Positions 16,528 to 26,201 are shown, counted from the first letter of the stretch. The stretch is 41,226 bases of DNA from an uncultured Bacteroidales bacterium (GCA_947305795.1 CAMZEK010000023.1:1-41226); one strand, 5' to 3'. Notes: generated by a model not told the origin, from the sequence alone. Numbers and translations: made by a program.

Positions 16528-16564
16528 GAAAAAAACTCAAAAACTTCATTCAACACGGACGAAA

Positions 16565-18139
16565 TCAAAACTCCGAAGTAAAATGGAACTCAATGTCGGG
16601 ATATTTCTCCATCGCCATTTGGAGGGCATAGGGCGACTCGGCCAAAAACACGTCGCGGCCTTCCTTGTCTTCAGCGAGGTTCAAGGCTTTACGCATCTTG
16701 AAATCAGACAATTGCGCTTCGTTAGTACTGGTAATCCAAGCAGTCTTGTAGAGCGAAATCGGCTCGTAGCGGCAGGAAGCGTTGTACTCGTGCAGCAGGC
16801 GGTATTGAATGACCTCAAACTGTAACTCGCCCACCGTGCCGATGATTTTTCGGCCTGTCATTTTGCCCGTAAAGAGCTGAGCCACACCTTCATCCGTCAG
16901 TTGTTCCAAACCTTTGGCCAACTGCTTCGACTTCATCGGATCTGCATTTTCAACATACCGGAACTGCTCAGGCGAAAAGCTCGGTATGCCCTTATAATTT
17001 AGGATTTCGCCCTCGGTCAAGGTGTCGCCGATTTTGAAGTTGCCGGCATCGTAAAGACCCACAATATCACCCGGATAAGCCTCGTCCAAAACGGATTTTT
17101 TCTGTGCCATGAAAGCGGTCGGATTCGAAAACTTCAGCTCGCGGCGCTGGCGCACGTGGAAGTAATTCTTGTTGCGCTCAAAACGACCCGAAACCACGCG
17201 CACAAAGGCGATGCGGTCGCGGTGGTTGGGGTCCATGTTAGCGTGAATCTTGAAGACGAAGCCCGTAAACTTCTCCTCGGTCGGTTCAATGCGGCGTTCC
17301 ACCGTGTCGCGGCCAATCGGCGTGGGTGCTATCTCAATAAAGCAGTCCAGCAACTCCTTCACGCCGAAGTTGTTCAGAGCCGAACCAAAAAACACGGGAC
17401 AGACGTCACCCTTCAGATAAGCCTCTCGGGAAAACGTGTCGTAGACGCCCTGCACCAATTCCGTTTCGTTACGCAAGGTTTCGGCATCCTCGCCAAGCAT
17501 TTTGTCCAATTCGGGATTGCTAAGGTCATCGAAGGCAATGCCCTCCGTAATATGCTGTTTGTCAGAGTTAAAAAGATAAAGACTCTTGTCGTAAATGCTG
17601 TACACGCCCTTGAACTTCGGTCCCATGTTGATAGGCCAACTCAGGGGGGTGAGTTTCAAGTCCAACTTTTGCTCGATTTCGTCCAACAGCTCAAATGGGT
17701 CCTTACCAGGGCGATCCATCTTATTGATAAACACAATAATAGGCGTGTTGCGCATCCGACACACCTCAACCAACTTCTCCGTCTGCGACTCGACGCCCTT
17801 GGCCGCATCAATGACCACGATGACGCTATCCACAGCCGTCAAGGTGCGGAAAGTGTCTTCGGCAAAGTCCTTGTGGCCAGGCGTATCCAAGATATTGATT
17901 TTGATGTTTTTATAGTCAAATCCCATGACAGAAGTAGCCACCGAAATACCACGTTGCCGCTCAATTTCCATCCAGTCGGAAGTGGCGGTCTTGCGGATTT
18001 TGTTCGACTTCACGGCACCAGCTACCTGAATGGCTCCGCCGTAAAGCAGCAATTTCTCGGTCAAAGTGGTCTTACCCGCATCGGGGTGGCTGACGATGGC
18101 GAACGTCCTGCGCCTGTTGATTTCATCCAAAAAAGCCAT
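16565..18139 (-). CDS. prfC: Peptide chain release factor 3
   Basis: The protein has 524 residues when started at the ATG at 18139 ([20 protein letters not shown]). It is a translational GTPase that removes RF1/RF2 from the ribosome after peptide release. The P-loop SHPDAGKT is at residues 17-24; [19 protein letters not shown] and [10 protein letters not shown] are the other G motifs. The segment [17 protein letters not shown] is characteristic of RF3. An upstream in-frame TTG at 18169 lies inside the -7 box, so it cannot be the start of the main transcript. The gene is monocistronic and diverges from the PHP-domain gene. Confidence 0.97.
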   Translation of the reverse strand: MAFLDEINRRRTFAIVSHPDAGKTTLTEKLLLYGGAIQVAGAVKSNKIRKTATSDWMEIERQRGISVATSVMGFDYKNIKINILDTPGHKDFAEDTFRTLTAVDSVIVVIDAAKGVESQTEKLVEVCRMRNTPIIVFINKMDRPGKDPFELLDEIEQKLDLKLTPLSWPINMGPKFKGVYSIYDKSLYLFNSDKQHITEGIAFDDLSNPELDKMLGEDAETLRNETELVQGVYDTFSREAYLKGDVCPVFFGSALNNFGVKELLDCFIEIAPTPIGRDTVERRIEPTEEKFTGFVFKIHANMDPNHRDRIAFVRVVSGRFERNKNYFHVRQRRELKFSNPTAFMAQKKSVLDEAYPGDIVGLYDAGNFKIGDTLTEGEILNYKGIPSFSPEQFRYVENADPMKSKQLAKGLEQLTDEGVAQLFTGKMTGRKIIGTVGELQFEVIQYRLLHEYNASCRYEPISLYKTAWITSTNEAQLSDFKMRKALNLAEDKEGRDVFLAESPYALQMAMEKYPDIEFHFTSEF

Positions 18140-18166
18140 ATCGAAAGCGTTTTGCGAAAAAGTCTG

Positions 18167-18174
18167 CAAAAATA
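18167..18174 (-). promoter_or_regulatory. -7 box TATTTTTG of prfC
   Basis: A full TAnnTTTG match on the minus strand, 28 bp before the ATG at 18139. It decides the start codon, because the longer ORF's TTG falls within this box. A TTG lies 16 bp further upstream at 18191-18193. Confidence 0.6.
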
Positions 18175-18207
18175 GGAATAAAAGTCACGCCAATCCGTTA
18201 TTTTTCA

Positions 18208-18215
18208 TACTTTTG
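18208..18215 (+). promoter_or_regulatory. -7 box TACTTTTG of the PHP-domain gene
   Basis: A full TAnnTTTG match 20 bp before the ATG at 18236. With the prfC box it forms a compact divergent promoter region of under 100 bp. No clear -33 element is visible. Confidence 0.55.
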
Positions 18216-18235
18216 CCCAAAATCCACGCTTCGCC

Positions 18236-19456
18236 ATGTTCAAAAGCGTCAAAAACAAGTTTTTCAGGGGGGTATTGAGTGCCTTGGTCATCCTTTTAGG
18301 GCTATGCCTCGGCTTCTTTCTCCTCGTCTACCTCACCGTTCCCGCCTATAAATTCAAGGAACCCAGACCTTTCAGCGGCGAATACCTCTACAATCCATAT
18401 CAGGACATGAACCCTGACCAATGGAAAAAATACCATTTCCATTGCCATTCGCACAAATATTTCGGCCTGACCAACGGCAGAAAAAGCAAGGAAACGGCCA
18501 TCGACAGCGTTTATCAAGCCTTGGGCTACGACCATTACGGCATCTCCGACTACATGCACATCAACCCGCATGGGGCTGAAAAGGAAGGCTTTATCCCTGG
18601 TTATGAGCATGGTTACGGCTTCATCCGCAAAACGCACCAAATCTGCATCGGGGCGGAAAAAGTGTGGCGCATCGACTACCCCTTTATGCAGAATCTCAAC
18701 ATGAAGCAACACACTATCAATAAGTTGGGAGAACAAAGCCGCTTTGTCATGCCTGCTCATGCCTCTTTTACGAAGGGCTACAAGGTGAGCGACATGAAAT
18801 GGCTGAGCAACTATCGTCTCTTGGAAATCATGAATCCTTATGGCAACGCGCTGGAACACTGGGACATGGCTCTTTCCAACGGGCATCGTGTGTACGGCCT
18901 CGGCGACGACGACACCCACGACATCACCAACATCCGCGAGGTGTGCCACAACATGACCATGGTCAACACACCCGACTTGGTGCCGGAACATGTTTACGAG
19001 GCCTTGGAGATAGGCAACAGCTACACCGTCGAGTTCGTCAATTTCTTCTGTTTCCCGATGAGCCTTGAAGAGAAAATCCACGAGGTCAGAGACCTCGCTT
19101 ATCTCACTAAGGCACAATTGGTTAGTGACACCTTATTCATCGAGACTTCGGCTGAGCGGATGCGCGAAGTCAGCTTCATCGGCCAGAACGGAAAGGTGCT
19201 GAAGACGCAGGAGGACGTACATACCGCATTTTACGTCATCCAGCCCGAAGACAGCTACGTCAGGACACAAATCGACCTGAACCTGCGCGATGTACTTTAC
19301 CTGAATCCCGTCACACGACACCCTTCCCCGACTGTGGTGGACCGCCGCTTGGATGAAGTTAATTGGGCGCAAACCGTGCTCTATTGGGTGGTGTACGCAG
19401 TGGCAGTTTTGGCCTTCATTTGGTATCTTATCAAGAAAGCGAAAGATGCGAATTAA
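18236..19456 (+). CDS. Membrane-anchored PHP-domain protein
   Basis: The protein has 406 residues. An N-terminal transmembrane helix spans about 12-34 and a second lies near the C-terminus (TVLYWVVYAVAVLAFIWYLI). Between them is a domain starting with YHFHCHSHKYFG at about 66, the HxHxH metal site of the PHP (polymerase and histidinol phosphatase) superfamily. DHYGISDYMHI, AHASF and GDDDTHD follow and supply further metal ligands. PHP proteins are metal-dependent phosphoesterases; the substrate here is unknown. The domain should face outward or inward as a block tethered at both ends. Its last 11 bp overlap the glycosyltransferase start, so the two are coupled and may act in the same envelope pathway. 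Confidence 0.8.
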   Translation: MFKSVKNKFFRGVLSALVILLGLCLGFFLLVYLTVPAYKFKEPRPFSGEYLYNPYQDMNPDQWKKYHFHCHSHKYFGLTNGRKSKETAIDSVYQALGYDHYGISDYMHINPHGAEKEGFIPGYEHGYGFIRKTHQICIGAEKVWRIDYPFMQNLNMKQHTINKLGEQSRFVMPAHASFTKGYKVSDMKWLSNYRLLEIMNPYGNALEHWDMALSNGHRVYGLGDDDTHDITNIREVCHNMTMVNTPDLVPEHVYEALEIGNSYTVEFVNFFCFPMSLEEKIHEVRDLAYLTKAQLVSDTLFIETSAERMREVSFIGQNGKVLKTQEDVHTAFYVIQPEDSYVRTQIDLNLRDVLYLNPVTRHPSPTVVDRRLDEVNWAQTVLYWVVYAVAVLAFIWYLIKKAKDAN

Positions 19457-20999
19457 AGAACAGAATATCAACAAGATACTGATTTGGCTTTTGGTCATTA
19501 GTGCTGTCGTAAGAGGCATTTTGGCGGCCTGGATGGAATTCGGCAACGACGAAGTTTATTACTGGACTTACGCCCTCTATCCCGACTGGAGTCACTTCGA
19601 CCATCCACCAATGGTGGGCTGGGTGATTCAATTATTCAGCCTTAACTTGTTGTTTGACAGTGAGTTTTTCATCCGACTCTCGTCCATCGTCTTCATGACC
19701 GCCGACACCTATATCATATACCGCATCGCGAAGGAAATCAAGGATGCGCAAGCAGGACTGTATGCCGCGATACTTTACACCGCCTCGGTTTATGCCTTCG
19801 TCATCACGGGCGTTTTCATCCTGCCCGACACGCCGCTGATGCTGTTTTGGTTGCTGGCCGTTTGGATAGCAATAAAATCCGAAAAAAAGAAAAATTTGCT
19901 GCTTTTCGGACTTTTTGCCGGATTAGCTATGCTCTCCAAGTATTCGGGCGTTTTCCTTTGGGTCGGAATGGGGCTTTATATCCTGATTTTCAACCGAAAA
20001 GAACTTAAAAATCCCTATTTGTACCTTGCCCTAATCATTTCTGCAATTTGCTGTATTCCAATCCTTTACTGGAACATCCAAAATGGATTCGTCAGCTTCA
20101 GTTTCCATAGCGGAAGAATTGGAGGTAGTGGGCTTAATTTCAGCATGTTAGGTAGTGAGTTGGCAGGCGAATTCTTCTATAACAACCCTGTGAACTTTGT
20201 TTTGGCCCTCCTCGCTGTCATTGCGGCCTTTAAAGGAAAAATCAAAATGGAGAAAAACGCGCAACGGCTCCTACTATGTACCGCCCTGCCGATGATTGGG
20301 CTGTTTTGGCTCTTCTCCCTAACCAAGCCGACTTTGCCCCATTGGAACGCACCTGCCTATGTCCTGCTCATTTTGTTATCGGCTGTGTATCTGAGAGATA
20401 GAAGCACCCATTTGGAACAACTGCCCCATTCCATAACAACCGCGCTTGTTGTGTTGCTTCTCATCTTGGTTGTCGGCGTGGCCGAAATCAAGACAGGATT
20501 CATTCCATTGGACAAACATACTGAGCCTGAACAACTTGGAAGAGATGATTTCACCCTTGACATGTACGGTTGGCGGCAGTTGGGCGAAAAATTCGCCGAC
20601 TTCCGCGAAAAGAAAATCGCCGAAGGTGAGATGAGTGAAACAGACGGCATTGTGGCCAATCAATGGTTCCCCTTGGCCAACTTGGACTATTATGTGGCGC
20701 GACCGCTTGGAATGCGCGTCATGGGTTTGGGTTGGCCTGAACAATTGCATAAATACCTATGGATCAACGAAGAACGATGTGGATTTCAGCTCGGCGAAAA
20801 CTATTGGTTCCTCTCTGACAGCCGCTATCTGAAAGACCCGAAAGAAATCTATCAATGGTACTTTGAGCAAATCGAATTCATCGGCACAATTCCGATTGAA
20901 CGCTGCGGAAAACCAGCGAAAAACGTCTTCGTCTACACCTGCAAAGGCTTGAAAACCATGCCTCCAGGCCTTGAACAACTCAAGACTCACGCTTTTTGA
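19446..20999 (+). CDS. PMT/ArnT-type membrane glycosyltransferase
   Basis: Started at the ATG at 19446 (MRIKEQNINKILIWLLVISA) the protein has 517 residues. The longer ORF from 19353 would read 31 residues out of the PHP gene in another frame, so it is rejected. The first extracytoplasmic loop has FGNDEVYYWTYALYPDWSHF and DHPPMVGW, the acidic (D35/E36) catalytic loop pattern of PMT_2/GT83 enzymes. About ten membrane helices follow, then a soluble C-terminal domain. These enzymes move a sugar from a polyprenyl-phosphate carrier to a lipid, glycan or protein on the periplasmic side. The acceptor cannot be told. Its end overlaps the convergent DUF2079 gene by 20 bp. Confidence 0.85.
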   Translation: MRIKEQNINKILIWLLVISAVVRGILAAWMEFGNDEVYYWTYALYPDWSHFDHPPMVGWVIQLFSLNLLFDSEFFIRLSSIVFMTADTYIIYRIAKEIKDAQAGLYAAILYTASVYAFVITGVFILPDTPLMLFWLLAVWIAIKSEKKKNLLLFGLFAGLAMLSKYSGVFLWVGMGLYILIFNRKELKNPYLYLALIISAICCIPILYWNIQNGFVSFSFHSGRIGGSGLNFSMLGSELAGEFFYNNPVNFVLALLAVIAAFKGKIKMEKNAQRLLLCTALPMIGLFWLFSLTKPTLPHWNAPAYVLLILLSAVYLRDRSTHLEQLPHSITTALVVLLLILVVGVAEIKTGFIPLDKHTEPEQLGRDDFTLDMYGWRQLGEKFADFREKKIAEGEMSETDGIVANQWFPLANLDYYVARPLGMRVMGLGWPEQLHKYLWINEERCGFQLGENYWFLSDSRYLKDPKEIYQWYFEQIEFIGTIPIERCGKPAKNVFVYTCKGLKTMPPGLEQLKTHAF

Positions 21000-22503
21000 A
21001 CAAGAACACGTAACCGTCCGTTGAGACCAAATCATAGTCCAAAAGGCCGTACAAAGCGACCACATCATCCCAGGTGCATAGCCAATCCCGATAAATGACG
21101 ACAAGGTAGTATTGTGCGCCCGTCGATACTCCTCTACTCTGATAATCAAAGATTTCCGAACGCATGGCCAAATGCGGAACCAACATATATGAAGCACACA
21201 CGGAAGCATCATCGGGAATCTGTTCCATCATCTGGCGGGCATAATCGATGTCAAAATTCCTTTGCTCATAATGCCGCTCTTGATACACGCACAACTGGTC
21301 GAGGAAAACCCTTGAACGGGGCACACCGATGGTATAGAAAGTGGTGAGAATCACTGATATAAGCAAGGCCACGACCAAAACGAGTCGCCCTGTTCGATGT
21401 TTCAGTTTCAGGATGACCAAGAAAGACGAAATCACCAACACGGGCATGAACTCCACCGAATATTGGAACGAAATGCCCCAAAAATTGGGCTGGCTGGCAA
21501 ACATCTTTTGTCCGATGAGCGGCAACAGCATGATCAAGTAATTGGGCTTCAATAGGGTGAGAATCAATCCAGTAGCCAAAGCACAACAATAGAATTCCTC
21601 CTTAACGCCAGTGTAGTCAGAATTAGCGATGGAAGCCAAAACCGTCTGTTTCGGGGTTCCTCCGAGACTCACAAACTCCTCCAAGCCGATAGTACTGGTA
21701 AACAGGAGTTTAAACATCAGTTTCGGATGTGCGAGCAAGGTTCTGGCAATTTCGAAATAATTGTCGCCAAGATAACTGTAACGGGCAAATCCTCCGCCTG
21801 AACCACCCAATCTTGGCATCACTATCATGTTGATAATGAAGAAATAAGCTATTGCAAAAAACGCATAGCCCACCAAATGCCACAAGGCTTTTTTGTCCTG
21901 GCGATAGTCCCACATTAGGCCAAGGACGATGAAAAACAGCCACAGCGACATGTTCTCCTTTCCGATAACGAACAACACGACGAACAATGACGACAACCCG
22001 TATTGTCCTTTCTTTAAGAAATAGAAAAGCCAAGGCAACATCATGGCTGTCAGCACGTTGGAATGATAGTCAAAAGCCAAGGCATGGATGATTCCGAAGG
22101 AGAAGAAGAAACAAGCAGAAGCCAAAACGGGCATTAGGCGGTCGTTGGTGTAAAGGCCAATCAGTTTGTAAATGCCCCAGCCACCGAGAAGCACCGCCGC
22201 GATTTGCACGATAAGCAAAGTATAGCTGCCAAAGACATAAACCAAAGGCGACAAAATGATGAGATAGAGGTCGAAATGGTCGCTAAGAAGATGTTGCAGC
22301 ACATCCTTAAACATGCTGCAATCGCTTGGCCGAATATGCGCATAATCGTACAAAGCGTTGGTATACAGGCCCAAGTCAAGCGCGTAGGTCTTGAAAAGAT
22401 AGTGGTTGACCAAGGAAATGAGGGCGTACAAAACTCCGGCAACGGTGAGTACCGCTGCAAAAGTGATATACTCCTGCCGTTTTTTCAGGGTCAGCTCCTC
22501 CAT
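20980..22503 (-). CDS. DUF2079 multi-pass membrane protein
   Basis: The protein has 507 residues with about ten hydrophobic helices. The first loop TYALDLGLYTNALYDYAHIR and LLSDHFDLYLIILSPLVYVF, then AFDYHSNVL and GKENMSLWLFF, match DUF2079. That family is distantly related to membrane glycosyltransferases of the GT-C fold. The C-terminal soluble part ends VSTDGYVFLFKKRES. The gene begins 16 bp after pepT on the same strand and overlaps the convergent glycosyltransferase gene tail to tail by 20 bp. A role in envelope glycan or lipid modification is a reasonable guess from fold and neighbour, no more. Confidence 0.85.
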   Translation of the reverse strand: MEELTLKKRQEYITFAAVLTVAGVLYALISLVNHYLFKTYALDLGLYTNALYDYAHIRPSDCSMFKDVLQHLLSDHFDLYLIILSPLVYVFGSYTLLIVQIAAVLLGGWGIYKLIGLYTNDRLMPVLASACFFFSFGIIHALAFDYHSNVLTAMMLPWLFYFLKKGQYGLSSLFVVLFVIGKENMSLWLFFIVLGLMWDYRQDKKALWHLVGYAFFAIAYFFIINMIVMPRLGGSGGGFARYSYLGDNYFEIARTLLAHPKLMFKLLFTSTIGLEEFVSLGGTPKQTVLASIANSDYTGVKEEFYCCALATGLILTLLKPNYLIMLLPLIGQKMFASQPNFWGISFQYSVEFMPVLVISSFLVILKLKHRTGRLVLVVALLISVILTTFYTIGVPRSRVFLDQLCVYQERHYEQRNFDIDYARQMMEQIPDDASVCASYMLVPHLAMRSEIFDYQSRGVSTGAQYYLVVIYRDWLCTWDDVVALYGLLDYDLVSTDGYVFLFKKRES

Positions 22504-22519
22504 GGCAACCCGTTGAAAA

Positions 22520-23743
22520 TCAGCCCTCCGCCTGGAACAAGGTAATAATATTCAAAATCACCTCAGAGGCTTTTATCATACTTTCAAGCGGGACATACTC
22601 CAACTTACCGTGGAAGTTGTGGCCGCCGGCGAAGATGTTGGGGCAAGGAAGTCCCATGAACGAAAGGTTGGCACCGTCGGTGCCGCCACGGATAGGTTGC
22701 ACTTTCGGCTTGATGTTAGCCATTTCCATCGCCTTGATAGCACGTTCCACAATGAAGAAATGCGGCTCCACTTCCTGGCGCATATTGTAATACTGGTGTT
22801 TCAGCTCCAGCTTCACCACATCGCCGTACTTTTTGTTCAGGAACTCGGCCACAGAGGTTATCAAAGCTTTCTTTTCCTCGAATTTCGCGCGGTCGTGGTC
22901 GCGGATGATGTACGACATCGTGGTCTCCTCCACCGTGCCGTTGATTTCAGTGAGGTGGAAGAAGCCCTCATAACCCTGCGTGAAGCGCGGACGCTGCTCC
23001 ACAGGCAACATGGCGTTAAGTTCCATCGCAATCAACATCGAGTTGACCATCTTGTCCTTGCCGTAACCGGGATGGATATTGCTGCCTTGAATGTGGATTT
23101 TCGCTCCAGCGGCATTGAAATTCTCATACTCCAGTTCACCGATTTCGCCACCATCCATGGTGTAGGCATACTTGGCACCGAACTTCTTCACGTCGAACTT
23201 CACCACGCCGCGCCCAATTTCCTCATCCGGCGTGAAACCAATCTTGATTTCGCCATGTTTGAAGTCGGGATGCTCCATCATATATTGCGCGGCGTACATG
23301 ATTTCGGCCACGCCCGCCTTGTCATCAGCACCGAGCAGTGTCGTTCCGTCGGTGGTAATCATCGTTTGGCCTTTGTATTGCGCCATCTCAGGAAATTCCG
23401 CCACGCGCAAAACGACATTCTTCTCCTTGTTCAGAACAATGTCGTTGCCATCGTAGTTGGGGATGATTTGCGGCTTGATATTCACGCCCGAGGCATCCGG
23501 TGAGGTGTCGACATGGGCAATGAAGCCGATGGCGGGAATCTCACGGTCCACATTGGAGGGGATAGTGGCCATCACATAGCCGTATTCGTCTAATTCGGCT
23601 TGAATGCCAAGGCTTTGCAGTTCATCGCGAAGCATCCGCAAGAGGTTGAGTTGCTTGGCAGTGCTGGGCTGTGATTCAGAGTTTTCGTCGGAGGTGGTCT
23701 CCACAGAGACGTATCTCAGGAATTTGTCTAAGAGTTTTTCCAT
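22520..23743 (-). CDS. pepT: Peptidase T (tripeptide aminopeptidase)
   Basis: The protein has 407 residues, the family length. It belongs to the M20 zinc peptidases: FIAHVDTSPDASG holds the first metal His/Asp, LLGADDKAGVAE the bridging Asp, and FTPDEEIGRG the catalytic and metal Glu pair. Later come DGGEIGELEYENFNA, the dimerisation region with GYGKDKMVNS, and GGTDGANLSFMGLPCPN near the C-terminus. The enzyme cleaves the N-terminal residue from tripeptides in the cytoplasm. It has its own -7 box and is followed after 16 bp by the DUF2079 gene, with which it may be co-transcribed. Confidence 0.97.
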   Translation of the reverse strand: MEKLLDKFLRYVSVETTSDENSESQPSTAKQLNLLRMLRDELQSLGIQAELDEYGYVMATIPSNVDREIPAIGFIAHVDTSPDASGVNIKPQIIPNYDGNDIVLNKEKNVVLRVAEFPEMAQYKGQTMITTDGTTLLGADDKAGVAEIMYAAQYMMEHPDFKHGEIKIGFTPDEEIGRGVVKFDVKKFGAKYAYTMDGGEIGELEYENFNAAGAKIHIQGSNIHPGYGKDKMVNSMLIAMELNAMLPVEQRPRFTQGYEGFFHLTEINGTVEETTMSYIIRDHDRAKFEEKKALITSVAEFLNKKYGDVVKLELKHQYYNMRQEVEPHFFIVERAIKAMEMANIKPKVQPIRGGTDGANLSFMGLPCPNIFAGGHNFHGKLEYVPLESMIKASEVILNIITLFQAEG

Positions 23744-23765
23744 TTTTGTGCAATTTAATTTGGCA

Positions 23766-23773
23766 CAAAAATA
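23766..23773 (-). promoter_or_regulatory. -7 box TATTTTTG of pepT
   Basis: A full TAnnTTTG match on the minus strand, 22 bp before the ATG at 23743. It lies in the 45-bp gap between the YitT stop and pepT, so any -33 contact would fall in the end of the YitT gene. Confidence 0.55.
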
Positions 23774-23788
23774 GGAAATATTTTGGAA

Positions 23789-24781
23789 TTACCGCTTCTC
23801 GGCATGTTTTCTCGCTCTGTGGCGGTCCTTGGCCCACAAACCGTAGACCTCGCTCACGTTGCCAGCAGTCGTAAACGCCTGAATTTCATTCTTGTTCAGG
23901 AACTCCATCAGGGCGGAGAACTCGTCCTTGGTCAGCAAAGCCTCTAATTCAATGGACTTCTCGTTGGTGTAGCCGCCAATCACTTCGTACAAGGTGCAAC
24001 CACGGTCAAGGTCGTCAATGATGAAACGGCGCACACGGTCGTAATCCTTCGACACGATGCACACACGCTTGCGGTTGTTGAGGCTCGCCGTGAAATAATC
24101 CACTATGATGCCGTTGATCCAAGTGCCGATGAGGCCGATGACGACCATCTGAAACGGGTTGATGGCGAAGGCCGAGAGGCAGATAATGCCGCCCGCTACG
24201 GTCACTGACTTTCCAATGTCGAAATGTAAGTATTTGTTGACAATTTTGGCCAAAATATCGAGGCCGCCCGTTGAGGCGTTGATGGAGAACATGATGGTTT
24301 GCGCCGCGCTGAGAATCAACACACAACAGAGCAAGTCGAACCACGGATTGCCCATCACTGACATGGCGTTGGGGTCGCCACCAGGCATCTTGGCGAGGTA
24401 TTCATTGGCCGTGGCGAGGTTTTCCCATGGATAAATCCATTCGCAGACCTTAGTCAACGGACCGAGAATCATGGCGCAATAGACCGTTTTCAGTCCGAAC
24501 TCCTTGCCAATCAGGATGTAAGCCAAAATCAGCAGGATGGCGTTGATGATGGAAATCATGAGTGACAGGCTGATGTTGATGCCCATGCCACCGAAAATAT
24601 TCGTCAGCACAATGGAGAGACCCGATATGGAGCCTACAATCAACTTGCTGGGAACGAGGAAGTAATAGACGCAAATGGCCGTCATCATCATACCCATGGT
24701 CATAATCAGCAATTCAACCCAGAACTTCTTGCTGACCAAAGCCTGGGCAACTTCCTTCAAAACATCATTTGCTTTTTTCAT
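23789..24781 (-). CDS. YitT-family membrane protein (YitT + DUF2179)
   Basis: Started at the ATG at 24781 (MKKANDVLKEVAQALVSKKF) the protein has 330 residues. The ORF's outer start is a TTG two codons earlier and is not needed. About five or six membrane helices carry the YitT pattern, with YYFLVPSKLIVGSISGLSIV, then ASTGGLDILAKIVNK. The C-terminal DUF2179 domain is cytoplasmic (RVCIVSKDYDRVRRFIIDDL, EVIGGYT). The family is widespread, annotated as an integral membrane protein of unknown transport activity. The gap 24782-24898 to rdgB contains no gene, and I found no full promoter box there. Confidence 0.92.
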   Translation of the reverse strand: MKKANDVLKEVAQALVSKKFWVELLIMTMGMMMTAICVYYFLVPSKLIVGSISGLSIVLTNIFGGMGINISLSLMISIINAILLILAYILIGKEFGLKTVYCAMILGPLTKVCEWIYPWENLATANEYLAKMPGGDPNAMSVMGNPWFDLLCCVLILSAAQTIMFSINASTGGLDILAKIVNKYLHFDIGKSVTVAGGIICLSAFAINPFQMVVIGLIGTWINGIIVDYFTASLNNRKRVCIVSKDYDRVRRFIIDDLDRGCTLYEVIGGYTNEKSIELEALLTKDEFSALMEFLNKNEIQAFTTAGNVSEVYGLWAKDRHRARKHAEKR

Positions 24782-24898
24782 AAACAATTGATTAACAAAT
24801 TATTATAACAAAACTTTCACTCGATTTTTGCGGCTGCAAAGGTCGGAATCTTTTTTGAGATAAGGAAGCTTTTGAAGGAAATAATCTTGATTTTGCGC

Positions 24899-25480
24899 TC
24901 AAGGTAATGTCTTCAGGAAAGCAATCAATTTCTGTGTAGCGCGCCCACGGTGGCTGATGGCGTTTTTCACTTCATGGCCCAATTCAGCAAAGGTCTGGTC
25001 GTAGCCATCTGGTTGGAAAATGGGGTCGTAACCGAAACCTTCCGTTCCACGCTGGCTTTCAGTGATTTGTCCATCGCAACGACCCTCGAAGAAATAGGAT
25101 TCCCCGTTGAGATTTAAGGCGATGACCGTGCGAAATGCCGCTTTGCGGTTCGTCTGCCCCTTCATCGCGGCCAGCATTTTGTCCACATTGTCCTGGTAGC
25201 TGCAATGCTCTCCGGCATAGCGCGCCGAATACACACCCGGAGCGCCGCCCAAAGCCTCCACTTCGAGGCCTGTGTCGTCGGCAAAACAATCGATGTGATA
25301 GCGGTTCGTGACAAAGTCCGCCTTGATTTTGGCGTTGCCTTGAATGGTGTCGGCATCCTCGATGATTTCCTCGTGGCAGCCGATATCGTCAAGACTCAAA
25401 ACCTCATAAAGACCCACCATGATTTCGCGCATCTCGCGCAGTTTGTTTTTATTGTTCGTTGCAAAGACAATTTGTTTCAT
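24899..25480 (-). CDS. rdgB: Non-canonical purine NTP pyrophosphatase (RdgB/HAM1)
   Basis: The protein has 193 residues from the ATG at 25480 ([20 protein letters not shown]). An upstream in-frame TTG at 25489 would overlap the end of ung further and is less likely. Family motifs are the opening [11 protein letters not shown], the active-site [29 protein letters not shown], and the closing [10 protein letters not shown]. The enzyme hydrolyses ITP, dITP and XTP to monophosphates and keeps deaminated purines out of DNA and RNA. Its ATG overlaps the ung stop as ATGA, so it is translationally coupled to another enzyme that deals with deaminated bases. Confidence 0.97.
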   Translation of the reverse strand: MKQIVFATNNKNKLREMREIMVGLYEVLSLDDIGCHEEIIEDADTIQGNAKIKADFVTNRYHIDCFADDTGLEVEALGGAPGVYSARYAGEHCSYQDNVDKMLAAMKGQTNRKAAFRTVIALNLNGESYFFEGRCDGQITESQRGTEGFGYDPIFQPDGYDQTFAELGHEVKNAISHRGRATQKLIAFLKTLP

Positions 25481-26154
25481 AAGCTCCAATCAATAGGTTC
25501 AATGCCATTTTGTATCAAATAATTGTTTGTTTGCGAGAAATGGTGGCAGCCGAAAAAACCCCTGCTGGCCGACAACGGAGATGGATGCACCGACTTGAGA
25601 ATCAGATGCTTGAACGGGTCTATCAAGGCTTGTTTAGCAATGGCATAGTTGCCCCAAAGGATAAAGACAAGATGCTCGCGTTGTTCAGAAAGGGCACAGA
25701 TGGCCGCATCGGTGAACTGCTCCCAGCCATGGTGCGAATGTGAGGCCGCCTGACCTGCTCGTACCGTCAGCGAAGCGTTGAGCAGCAACACTCCTTCCCT
25801 CGCCCACTTCTCCAAGTTGCCCGAACGTGCCATCGGCACGCCCAAATCGTCGTGCAACTCCTTGAAAATGTTCTGTAAACTAGGCGGAAACGGCACACCA
25901 TCGGGTACAGAAAAAGACAGTCCGTGCGCTTGCCCTGGGCCATGATATGGGTCTTGGCCAAGGATAACGACTTTCACCTTGTCGAAAGGCGTCAAGTTGA
26001 AGGCGTTGAAAATCAGCGAACCAGGAGGATAAACGGCGTATTGCCGCTTCTCACTCACAAGAAACGTCTTCAAATCCGCAAAATACGGTGCCTCGAATTG
26101 CGGTTTCAGTACTTGATACCAGCTTTCGTCGATATTGGGTTTCTTTACTTCCAT
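25477..26154 (-). CDS. ung: Uracil-DNA glycosylase, family 1
   Basis: The ATG at 26154 ([20 protein letters not shown]) gives 225 residues, the usual Ung length. The ORF extends upstream to 26217, but the extra 21 residues cross the -7 box. The water-activating motif [16 protein letters not shown] has catalytic Asp68, [12 protein letters not shown] is the uracil-binding region, and [13 protein letters not shown] is the DNA-intercalation loop. The enzyme removes uracil from DNA to start base-excision repair. It forms an overlapping two-gene unit with rdgB, one acting on DNA and one on the nucleotide pool. Confidence 0.98.
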   Translation of the reverse strand: MEVKKPNIDESWYQVLKPQFEAPYFADLKTFLVSEKRQYAVYPPGSLIFNAFNLTPFDKVKVVILGQDPYHGPGQAHGLSFSVPDGVPFPPSLQNIFKELHDDLGVPMARSGNLEKWAREGVLLLNASLTVRAGQAASHSHHGWEQFTDAAICALSEQREHLVFILWGNYAIAKQALIDPFKHLILKSVHPSPLSASRGFFGCHHFSQTNNYLIQNGIEPIDWSL

Positions 26155-26170
26155 TTTCACAAATTTTCTG

Positions 26171-26178
26171 CAAAGATG
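26171..26178 (-). promoter_or_regulatory. Probable -7 box CATCTTTG of ung-rdgB
   Basis: One mismatch to TAnnTTTG on the minus strand, 17 bp before the ATG at 26154, at the same distance as the full-match boxes elsewhere. It supports the shorter ung start. Confidence 0.45.
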
Positions 26179-26201
26179 GTAATAATTCCGAGAAAAATCC
26201 G

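Noticed and set aside
17156..18175. Plus-strand ORF of 339 codons opposite prfC
   Set aside because: It mirrors the prfC reading frame, has no family motifs and is rich in His/Val as expected from an antisense frame of a conserved gene.
18302..19117. Minus-strand ORF of 271 codons opposite the PHP-domain gene
   Set aside because: Antisense shadow; the PHP metal motifs are on the plus strand.
22610..23503. Plus-strand ORF of 297 codons opposite pepT
   Set aside because: Antisense shadow of a well-identified gene, with no promoter box and no recognisable domain.
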